Assembly: GCA_011390055.1 (NCBI GenBank)
Contig: JAABTC010000041.1
Coordinates: forward strand, 1 to 10,594
From: Burkholderiales bacterium
Lineage (GTDB): Bacteria > Pseudomonadota > Gammaproteobacteria > Burkholderiales > Burkholderiaceae_C
DNA: 10,594 nt
Direction: 5' to 3'
Both the position numbers and the translations under genes were made by a program. The notes under the pieces were generated by a model. It ran no database searches, was not told the origin of the DNA, and worked only from the letters and a program-made list of their open reading frames with translations. Shown in pieces: positions 1 to 5,640 of this stretch (the stretch's first letter is position 1; the number at the start of each line of letters is the position of its first letter).

Positions 1-458
1 CCTTCGGGGAACACCGCGACCGTGTCGCCCGCGCGCAGGGCCTCGGCCGTCTGGTGCACCACGCGCAGCGCGTCGCGTTTGCTGGCCCGCTCGACGAACA
101 AGGTGCCGGCGCCGGCGACCAGCCAGCCGACGAGCGGCCAGTGCCGGATGTCGGCCTTCGAGACGAAGCGCGCCTGCGGCACCGCCGCATGCAGCGCCGC
201 GATGTCGAGCCACGATACGTGGTTGGCGACCAGCAGGCTGGGGCCGTTCGCGGGCTGCCCGTGCACGGTCAGCGCCACACCCAGCCGCTCCAGCAGCGTG
301 GCCGAGAACCAGCGGATGCGGGCCTGCCGCTGGAGCGCGCCCAGGCGCGGAAACCGCAGCGCCATCACCGCCATGCCGTGCGCCACGTGCAGCGCAGAAC
401 GCGCCAGGCGCCAGGCACCGCGCAGGCGCCGCCTGCTGGCGCTGTGCGCCCCGCTCAA
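1..458 (-). CDS. plsC: 1-acyl-sn-glycerol-3-phosphate acyltransferase, N-terminal 152 codons (cut by window edge)
   Basis: The protein transfers an acyl group to lysophosphatidic acid, giving phosphatidic acid at the inner membrane (phospholipid synthesis). The visible part has the acyltransferase HX4D motif (NHVSWLD, H80 and D85), the GTLFVER block, and the FPEG motif at the window edge. These are family motifs I, II and III in order. No ATG lies near the natural start. I chose TTG at 458-456, which overlaps the pyrC' stop as TTGA and gives an N-terminus of usual length; the first in-frame ATG (374-372) would remove conserved-looking N-terminal sequence. No clear Shine-Dalgarno precedes the TTG, which fits translational coupling to pyrC'. 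The C-terminus lies outside the window. The function is certain at family level. The exact start is inferred. Confidence 0.88.
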   Translation of the reverse strand, partial: MSGAHSASRRRLRGAWRLARSALHVAHGMAVMALRFPRLGALQRQARIRWFSATLLERLGVALTVHGQPANGPSLLVANHVSWLDIAALHAAVPQARFVSKADIRHWPLVGWLVAGAGTLFVERASKRDALRVVHQTAEALRAGDTVAVFPE

Positions 459-1768
459 GTGGGCGCGCGCTCGAACGCGACGCTGCCCGCCACCACCGTG
501 GTGTGCACGCGCCCGCGCAATTCGAAGCCGCTGGTCTCGAAGGCGAAGGGCGTGTGCTTGCCCTGGCTGACCAGCGCGTCGGCGCGCACCGGCCAGCGCG
601 CCTGGTCGTCGAACACGCAGACGTCGGCCACGCCGCCGGCGACCAGGCGCCCCGCGCTGTGGGCCAGCGAGCCGAGCGAGGCGCCCAGTACCGCCACCGG
701 CGCGCTGGTGATGCGGGCCAGCGTGGGCCCCAGCCCCAGCCCCTGCTGCTCACCCCAGTGCAGCGCCAGGCCGAGCAGCAATTCAAGCCCGGTGGCGCCC
801 GAAGTGGCCTCGGCGAACGGCAGCGTCTTCTCGTCCGTACTGACCGGCGTGTGATCGGACACCAGCGCGTCGATGGTGCCGTCGGCCAGCGCCGCCTGCA
901 GCGCGTCGCGGTCGCGCTGCTGGCGCAGCGGCGGCGTCACGCGCATCTCGGCGTTGAAGTAGCCGATGTCGGTGTCGGTCAGGTGCAGCGAGTTGATGCT
1001 GACGTCCGCCGTCACCGGCAGGCCTTCGGCCTTGGCCGCGCGCAACAACGCGACGCCCGCGGCGCTGGACAGCCGACACAGGTGCAGCCGTGCGCCGGTG
1101 GCCCGGACCAGTTCGAACAGCGTGGCCAGCGCGATCGTTTCGGCGGCCACCGGCACCCCCGTCAAGCCCAGCCGCGTCGCGATCGCACCGCTGGCCGCCA
1201 CGCCGCCGCCAAGCCAGGCGTCCTGCGGCCGCAGCCAGACCGTGTAGCCGTAGGTGGCGGCGTACTGCAGTGCGCGCTGCAGCGTCAGCGTGTTGACGAT
1301 CGGCACCTCGGCCTGCGAGAAACCGACGCAGCCGGCCTCGGTCAACTCGGCCATCTCGGTCAAGGTTTCGCCCGCCAGGCCACGCGTCAAGGCACCGAGC
1401 GGAAACAGGCGGCAGCGGCTCAGGCGCCGGGCGCGGAACTTCAGCATCTCGACCAGCCCCGGCTCGTCGAGCGGCGGGTCGGTGTCGGGCATGCACACCA
1501 GGCTCGTCACGCCACCGGCCGCCGCTGCCGCCAGCTCGCTCTCGAGCATGCCCTCGTGCTCGTGACCGGGCTCGCGCAGGCGCGCGGCCAGGTCGACCAG
1601 GCCGGGCGCGACCACCAGACCGCCGGCGTCGATGGTGCGCTCGGGCGCGAAATCGTCGCTCACATCGCCCAGCGTGATGATCCGGTCGCCGGCGATCGCC
1701 AGGTCGCCGACGCGGTCCAGGCCGCTCGCGGGGTCGATCAAGCGCCCGTTCTTGATGAGTATCTTCAT
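455..1768 (-). CDS. pyrC': Dihydroorotase-like pseudoenzyme, non-catalytic partner of aspartate carbamoyltransferase (PyrC'/PyrX)
   Basis: This is a 437-residue type I dihydroorotase fold (MKILIKNGRLID start, GLVDL...LREPG, MPDTDPP, SDHTP). Most metal-site residues are gone. The HxH after GLVDL is Ala-Ala-Arg (61-63). The usual SDDG aspartate region is SQAE (151-154). The histidine of the HxED block is Arg180, and that of the HICHVST block is Arg232. Only the aspartate of SDHTP remains. In Pseudomonas a similar inactive PyrC' is encoded next to pyrB and is needed for the ATCase holoenzyme; by analogy this protein is structural, and the true dihydroorotase should be elsewhere in the genome. 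The frame stays open upstream to an ATG at 1900, but the conserved N-terminus begins at 1768, where ATG overlaps the stop of the 46-codon ORF as ATGA. No ribosome binding site precedes 1768. Confidence 0.9.
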   Translation of the reverse strand: MKILIKNGRLIDPASGLDRVGDLAIAGDRIITLGDVSDDFAPERTIDAGGLVVAPGLVDLAARLREPGHEHEGMLESELAAAAAGGVTSLVCMPDTDPPLDEPGLVEMLKFRARRLSRCRLFPLGALTRGLAGETLTEMAELTEAGCVGFSQAEVPIVNTLTLQRALQYAATYGYTVWLRPQDAWLGGGVAASGAIATRLGLTGVPVAAETIALATLFELVRATGARLHLCRLSSAAGVALLRAAKAEGLPVTADVSINSLHLTDTDIGYFNAEMRVTPPLRQQRDRDALQAALADGTIDALVSDHTPVSTDEKTLPFAEATSGATGLELLLGLALHWGEQQGLGLGPTLARITSAPVAVLGASLGSLAHSAGRLVAGGVADVCVFDDQARWPVRADALVSQGKHTPFAFETSGFELRGRVHTTVVAGSVAFERAPT

Positions 1769-1905
1769 GGCGCAAAACAAATGGCGCCCGAGCGGCGTAG
1801 CGAGCGGTCCGAGGTCGCGTCGAGCAGCGCAGCCGTACTCGGGTACGGCGAGCAGCGCAGGCGCGAGATCGGTTCGCGCAGTAGCCGAGCGGGTGTCCAT
1901 TTCAT
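1765..1905 (-). CDS. 46-residue ORF between pyrB and pyrC', possibly only a coupling ORF inside an inserted repeat
   Basis: ATG (1905-1903) overlaps the pyrB stop as ATGA, and the TGA (1767-1765) overlaps the pyrC' ATG as ATGA. The peptide begins MKWTPARLLREPISRLRC and is Arg/Ser/Leu-rich. It has no signal peptide, membrane segment or known domain. Nearly the whole ORF lies in the repeat-like insert described separately, so the peptide probably has no function of its own. Translating it could nevertheless carry ribosomes from pyrB to pyrC', which has no Shine-Dalgarno. A weak CAGG lies about 10 nt before the ATG. I do not recognise the protein. The frame is seen in the sequence; its expression is inference. 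Confidence 0.35.
   Translation of the reverse strand: MKWTPARLLREPISRLRCSPYPSTAALLDATSDRSLRRSGAICFAP
1832..1849. repeat. Perfect 7-bp hairpin with tetraloop inside the pyrB/pyrC' insert
   Basis: GCCGTAC (1832-1838) and GTACGGC (1843-1849) pair perfectly around the loop TCGG. The 10-bp direct repeat GAGCAGCGCA lies immediately on both sides. No T-run follows on either strand, so it is not a standard terminator. It may be the core of a REP-like element, or could affect mRNA stability between pyrB and pyrC'. Confidence 0.6.
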
Positions 1906-2864
1906 GCGTCGTTGCCTGCGATGGTCGACATGACCGCCATGCGCACCGAGATGCCGAAGGTGACCTGCGGCAGGATCACGCTGTGGCCGCCGTCGGCCAC
2001 GCTGGAATCGATCTCCACGCCGCGGTTGATCGGCCCGGGGTGCATCACGATGGCATCGGGCCGGGCCAGCGCGAGCTTCTCGGCGCTGAGGCCGAAGTGC
2101 TTGAAGAACTCGCCGGCGCTGGGCAGCATCGCGCCGCTCATGCGCTCGTTCTGCAGCCGCAGCATGATGACCACGTCGGCGCCGCGAATGCCCTCGGTCA
2201 TATCGTGGCACACCCGCACGCCCATCTCGCGCAGGTCGCCGGGCACGAGGGTCTTGGGGCCGACGGCGCGGATCTCGGGCACACCCAGCGTGGTCAACGC
2301 ATGGATGTCGGAGCGGGCCACGCGCGAGTGCACGATGTCGCCGACGATGGCCACCGTCAGCTGGGTGAAGTCGCCCTTGAAATGGCGGATCGTGTACATG
2401 TCCAGCAGCGCCTGCGTCGGGTGCGCATGGCGGCCGTCGCCGGCGTTGACCACGTGCACGTGCGGCGCGCAATGCTGGGCGATCAGGTAAGGCGCACCGC
2501 TCTCGCTGTGCCGCACCACGAACATGTCGGCCTGCATCGCCGAAAGGTTGGCGATGGTGTCGAGCAGGCTCTCGCCCTTGGCGGTGCTGCTGCGCGCGAT
2601 GTCCAGATTGATCACGTCGGCCGACAGGCGCTTGGCCGCGATCTCGAAGGTGGTACGGGTGCGCGTGCTGTTCTCGAAGAACAGGTTGAACACGCTTTTG
2701 CCGCGCAACAGCGGCACCTTCTTGACGTCGCGGTCGTTGACCGACAGAAAAGTGCCGGCCGTGTCGAGGATCTGCGTCAGCACGGCGCGCGGCAGGCCTT
2801 CGATCGACAGCAGGTGGATCAGTTCGCCATGGCGGTTCAACTGGGGGTTGCGGCGCGACAGCAT
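1902..2864 (-). CDS. pyrB: Aspartate carbamoyltransferase, catalytic subunit
   Basis: The enzyme joins carbamoyl phosphate and aspartate to give N-carbamoyl-aspartate, the committed step of pyrimidine synthesis. The 320-residue protein shows the carbamoyl-phosphate loop FFENSTRTRTTFE (STRTR at 66-70), the HPTQALLD motif (from 148) and the C-terminal MHPGPINRGVE block. Length fits class A-type ATCases (about 305-335 residues), and no key residue is missing. The start is at 2864, where the pyrR stop and pyrB start share one base (TGATG). No pyrI regulatory subunit is nearby. The pseudo-dihydroorotase downstream suggests a Pseudomonas-like PyrB-PyrC' complex. Confidence 0.97.
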   Translation of the reverse strand: MLSRRNPQLNRHGELIHLLSIEGLPRAVLTQILDTAGTFLSVNDRDVKKVPLLRGKSVFNLFFENSTRTRTTFEIAAKRLSADVINLDIARSSTAKGESLLDTIANLSAMQADMFVVRHSESGAPYLIAQHCAPHVHVVNAGDGRHAHPTQALLDMYTIRHFKGDFTQLTVAIVGDIVHSRVARSDIHALTTLGVPEIRAVGPKTLVPGDLREMGVRVCHDMTEGIRGADVVIMLRLQNERMSGAMLPSAGEFFKHFGLSAEKLALARPDAIVMHPGPINRGVEIDSSVADGGHSVILPQVTFGISVRMAVMSTIAGNDA

Positions 2865-3397
2865 CAGGCGCTCTCGCCTTCTTCCACGGTGAAGGAGAAA
2901 CGCCCATCGTCGGCGCGGGCCAGCGACAGGCGCTGACCTGCATTCAGGCTCGCCTGCGCCGCACAGAAAGTCGGCTCGATCGGCAGTTCGCGCCCGCCAC
3001 GGTCGACCAGCACCGCCAGCATCACGGCGGCCGGCCGGCCGAAGTCGTACAGCTCGTTGATCGCGGCGCGGATCGTGCGCCCGGTGTAGAGCACGTCGTC
3101 CACGAGCAGGATGCGACGGCCCTCGACCTCGAAGGGCAGCCGCGTGGCACCCCCGCCGGCGGCCATGCCGCGTTCGGCGAAGTCGTCGCGGTGCAACGCG
3201 CTCGAGATCACGCCGGCCTCGCCCGGCAGTCCCAGGTCGACCTGCAGGCGGGCGGCCAGCCAGGCCCCGCCCGACCAGATGCCCACCAGCGCAGCCGGCG
3301 GCTCGGCAGGCATCGCGTCGAGCCGCTCGCGCACGCCCTGGCGCAATGTGGCGTACAGCGCCTCGGCATCGAGTTCGTGGGCCAGCGGCGACTTCAT
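2864..3397 (-). CDS. pyrR: PyrR-type phosphoribosyltransferase / pyrimidine regulator
   Basis: This is a PRT-fold protein of 177 residues. It has a GIWSGGAWLA substrate loop (39-48) and the PRPP-binding motif LVDDVLYTGRTIRAAINEL (starting at 98, with the paired Asp 100-101), a signature of the PyrR/uracil phosphoribosyltransferase family. In Firmicutes PyrR binds pyr mRNA and causes attenuation, and it also makes UMP from uracil. Whether betaproteobacterial PyrR regulates RNA is not settled, and no leader with a recognisable PyrR-binding loop lies in front of pyrB here, because the genes overlap. ATG (3397-3395) overlaps the ruvX stop as ATGA with no separate Shine-Dalgarno. The position directly upstream of pyrB supports a pyrimidine role. 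Confidence 0.93.
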   Translation of the reverse strand: MKSPLAHELDAEALYATLRQGVRERLDAMPAEPPAALVGIWSGGAWLAARLQVDLGLPGEAGVISSALHRDDFAERGMAAGGGATRLPFEVEGRRILLVDDVLYTGRTIRAAINELYDFGRPAAVMLAVLVDRGGRELPIEPTFCAAQASLNAGQRLSLARADDGRFSFTVEEGESA

Positions 3398-3816
3398 GCG
3401 GTGGATTCGTTGAAATACTGTTCGAGGATCAGGGCCGCCGACGCCGCATCGACGTCGCTCTGCGATGCACCGTGGGCCTGCGCCTCGGTCGTCGTGTAAC
3501 GCTCATCGACTTCATGCACCGGCAGGCCGAAGCGCCCCAGCAGTTGGCGCGCGAAGCGTTCGGCCCGGCGCGTATTGTCATGCGGCGCGCCATCGGGGTG
3601 GCGCGGCACGCCGACCACCAGCGCAGAAGGCTGCCAGTCGGCGATCAAGCGCGCAATCGCAGCAAAGCGGGCCTCGACCGCTGTGTCGCCCACGGTGGTC
3701 AATGGCGTTGCACTGCGCGTCAGGTTGTTGCCGCTGGCCACACCGATGCGCCGGGTACCGAAATCGAAAGCCAGCAACAGCGCCGCCGCAGGAACCCGCG
3801 CGGCATCCCCGCTCAT
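3394..3816 (-). CDS. ruvX: YqgF/RuvX, pre-16S rRNA nuclease (putative Holliday junction resolvase)
   Basis: This is an RNase H-like fold protein of 140 residues. It shows the first catalytic Asp in LAFDFGTRRIGVA (D18), the VVGVPRHPDG strand, the DERYTTTEA motif carrying a conserved acidic residue, and a C-terminal DAASAALILEQYF with the last Asp. In E. coli YqgF takes part in 5'-end maturation of 16S rRNA; the Holliday junction role was a structural prediction. It is cotranscribed with yqgE, a pairing common in proteobacteria. It has its own strong AGGAGG site, unlike most genes in this operon. Confidence 0.95.
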   Translation of the reverse strand: MSGDAARVPAAALLLAFDFGTRRIGVASGNNLTRSATPLTTVGDTAVEARFAAIARLIADWQPSALVVGVPRHPDGAPHDNTRRAERFARQLLGRFGLPVHEVDERYTTTEAQAHGASQSDVDAASAALILEQYFNESTA

Positions 3817-4397
3817 GCGTGCCCCGCCTCCTGGCTCAGCATGCGCGGGTCGAAGCCCAACAACGAAAGCGCGCGCTCATAGCGCTGCTCGATCGGAGTG
3901 TCGAAGATCACCTCCGGCTGCGCATCGACGGTGAGCCACCCGTTGCGGCCGAGTTCGTCTTCGAGCTGGCCGGCGCCCCAGCCGCTGTAGCCCAGCGTGA
4001 CCAGGATCTTCTTCGGCCCGGCGCCGTTGGACAGCGCTTCGAGCACGTCCTTGCTGGTGGTCATGTCCAGGCTGCCGCCGGGAATCGACAAGGTCGAGCT
4101 GTACGGCCCGGCTTCGTCGGACTGCCGCTCGTGCAGCACGAAGCCGCGTTCGGTCTGCACCGGCCCGCCGTAGTACACCGGTGCGTCGGCCAGGTCGTCC
4201 CGCGTCAGGCTCAGATCGACCTTCTCGAACAGGTTCTTCAGCTTGATGTCGATCGGCTTGTTGATCACCAGCCCGAGCGCACCTTTTTCGGTGTGTTCGC
4301 ACAGGTAGACCACGGCGCCAGCGAAGTTACCGTCGGCCATGCCGGGCATGGCAATCAGAAACTGGTTGGTCAGGTTGATGCGGCTGGCGTCGGCCAT
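3813..4397 (-). CDS. yqgE: UPF0301 (DUF179) family protein YqgE
   Basis: This 194-residue protein carries the UPF0301 hallmarks: LTNQFLIAMPGMADGNF near the N-terminus, VVYLCEHTEKGALGLVINKP, GGPVQTERGFVLH and GYSGWGAGQLEDEL. The biochemical function is unknown. It has no signal peptide or transmembrane helix and is likely cytoplasmic. It is the first gene of the leftward pyrimidine unit, and its stop overlaps the ruvX start as ATGA. The start at 4397 gives the expected MxxINLTNQFLIAMPGM N-terminus, but no convincing Shine-Dalgarno precedes it. Confidence 0.95.
   Translation of the reverse strand: MADASRINLTNQFLIAMPGMADGNFAGAVVYLCEHTEKGALGLVINKPIDIKLKNLFEKVDLSLTRDDLADAPVYYGGPVQTERGFVLHERQSDEAGPYSSTLSIPGGSLDMTTSKDVLEALSNGAGPKKILVTLGYSGWGAGQLEDELGRNGWLTVDAQPEVIFDTPIEQRYERALSLLGFDPRMLSQEAGHA
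3827..3832 (-). promoter_or_regulatory. Strong ribosome binding site of ruvX
   Basis: The minus strand reads AGGAGG, 10 nt before the ruvX ATG at 3816, inside the 3' end of yqgE. It supports the 3816 start and means ruvX can be initiated independently of yqgE translation. Confidence 0.75.
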
Positions 4398-4434
4398 GGT
4401 GGAACCATTCTATCGATGGACCCACAATGGATGC
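4398..4434. promoter_or_regulatory. Short divergent spacer holding start signals for yqgE and the methyltransferase gene
   Basis: Only 37 bp separate the divergent starts. On the minus strand TAGAAT (4412-4407) resembles a -10 box, but it lies just 9 nt before the yqgE ATG and I see no good -35. The promoters must overlap each other or extend into the coding sequences, so the two transcription units may compete. Neither gene has a clear Shine-Dalgarno here, which would fit leaderless or near-leaderless transcripts. Assignment of the boxes is inference. Confidence 0.3.
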
Positions 4435-5640
4435 ATGCGCGATGCAAGCGTTCCACCCGCCGTCGACGACTTTTTCGCAAGTCTGGCCGGCCACCTCGAG
4501 ACCGGCAGCCTGTCGCGGCTGGTGCTGGCCAAGTACGCCGGCCCGCCGAGCGATCTGCAGCGCGTCACGGTGCGGCCGTTGCTGCTGCGCGGCCAGCCGC
4601 ACCTCAGCTTCGTCCACAGCCACGCCACGCGTGACGTGACGCGCAACGAGCCGCAGGCGCAAGGCCTGGCGAGCCTGCGCGCGCTGATCGGGCCGGTGTT
4701 TCGCCACGCGCACCTCCTGGCCGACGGCGAAGACCTGGAGCTGCGCTTCAGCCAGCGCGGGAAAGCCAGCCTGCACCGCCAGACCAGTGTGCGCACGCCG
4801 GCCGACCCGGCGGAGCACGATCGCCGCAAGCAGCGCCTGATCGAGCTCGACACGCCTTTTCTGGCCGCCCTGGGCGTCACCGATGCGTCGGGCGCGCTGG
4901 TGCCCACGATGGCGCGCAAGTACAAGCAGATCAACAAGTTCCTCGAGATCATCGACCACGCCGTCGCCGCATCGCCACTGCAGTCCGCGCCACGGCTGCG
5001 CGTGGCCGATTTCGGCAGCGGCAAGGGCTACCTGACCTTCGCGGTGCACCACCACCTGGCGCGCGTGCCCGGCCGCGCGTTGGAGGTGCAGGGCATCGAA
5101 TTGCGTGAAGACCTGGTGCGGCTGTGCCAACGCGCTGCCGACCGGCTGGGCCTGGCCGGCCTCAAGTTCGAACAGGGCGATGTGCGCGACCACGCCGTGC
5201 GCCCGCTGGATGTCGTGATCGCGCTGCACGCCTGCGACACCGCCACCGACCACGCCCTCCACCTCGGTGTTCGGGCCGGTGCGTCGCTGATCGTCTGCTC
5301 GCCTTGCTGCCACAAGGAGCTGCGCCCGCAGATGAAGAGCCCGGCCCTGCTGGCGCCGATGCTGGGCCACGGCATCCACCTCGGCCAGCAGGCCGAAATG
5401 CTCACCGACAGCCTGCGCGCGCTGCTGTTGCAGGCGCACGGCTACGACACCCAGGTGTTCGAGTTCGTGGCGCTCGAGCACACCAGCAAGAACAAGATGA
5501 TCCTGGCGACCAAGCGCGCCGCACCGCTGCCGGCCGAGCCGGTGCTGGCGCAGATCCGCGCCCTGAAAGACTTCTACGCGGTGCGCGAACACTGCTTGGA
5601 AGTGCTGCTCGACCGCAAGCCGGCCGCGGTGCCCGCATGA
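4435..5640 (+). CDS. Predicted SAM-dependent methyltransferase (Methyltransf_32-like)
   Basis: This is a 401-residue protein. The SAM-binding motif I is ADFGSGKGYLTF (D192), after an N-terminal extension of about 190 residues without a recognised motif. A later block has ALHACDTATDHAL and then CSPCCHKEL (Cys291, Cys292, His293). This combination of DFGSGKG, LHACxxATD and CCHK matches the Methyltransf_32 group (GSTCD/METTL25-like), whose bacterial substrate I do not know; RNA is plausible. The start at 4435 (MRDASVPPAVDDF) is preferred. In-frame ATGs at 4339, 4348, 4378 and 4396 would overlap the yqgE start. No clear Shine-Dalgarno is seen. The stop overlaps the phr ATG as ATGA, so the two are probably one operon. 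The fold is well supported; the substrate is unknown. Confidence 0.85.
   Translation: MRDASVPPAVDDFFASLAGHLETGSLSRLVLAKYAGPPSDLQRVTVRPLLLRGQPHLSFVHSHATRDVTRNEPQAQGLASLRALIGPVFRHAHLLADGEDLELRFSQRGKASLHRQTSVRTPADPAEHDRRKQRLIELDTPFLAALGVTDASGALVPTMARKYKQINKFLEIIDHAVAASPLQSAPRLRVADFGSGKGYLTFAVHHHLARVPGRALEVQGIELREDLVRLCQRAADRLGLAGLKFEQGDVRDHAVRPLDVVIALHACDTATDHALHLGVRAGASLIVCSPCCHKELRPQMKSPALLAPMLGHGIHLGQQAEMLTDSLRALLLQAHGYDTQVFEFVALEHTSKNKMILATKRAAPLPAEPVLAQIRALKDFYAVREHCLEVLLDRKPAAVPA

Larger units (their letters stand above)
1764..1906. repeat. Putative small inserted repeat element at the pyrB/pyrC' junction, flanked by TTCATG direct repeats
   Basis: The hexamer TTCATG occurs at 1764-1769 and again at 1901-1906, bracketing 131 bp. 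Just inside, 1779-1790 (AAATGGCGCCCG) and 1890-1902 (CGGGTGTCCATTT) form an imperfect terminal inverted repeat. The interior holds a perfect hairpin (1832-1849) flanked by two copies of GAGCAGCGCA (1822-1831 and 1850-1859). Removing one 137-bp unit would restore a direct pyrB-pyrC' ATGA overlap like the others in this operon. This looks like a small non-autonomous repeat that inserted with a target duplication. Four of the six duplicated bases are dictated by the stop/start overlap, so the duplication alone is weak evidence. Copies elsewhere in the genome are not visible here. Confidence 0.45.

Noticed and set aside
1766..1900. Longer pyrC' starting at ATG 1900 (481 residues)
   Set aside because: The extra 44 residues are encoded by the repeat-like insert and show no family similarity. 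The conserved N-terminus begins at 1768.
4339..4434. Earlier starts for the methyltransferase (4339, 4348, 4378, 4396)
   Set aside because: They overlap the divergent yqgE coding region or its start codon, and the added residues are simply antisense yqgE.
4327..5592. Long open frame antisense to the methyltransferase gene
   Set aside because: It mirrors a gene with clear motifs and has no recognisable domain.
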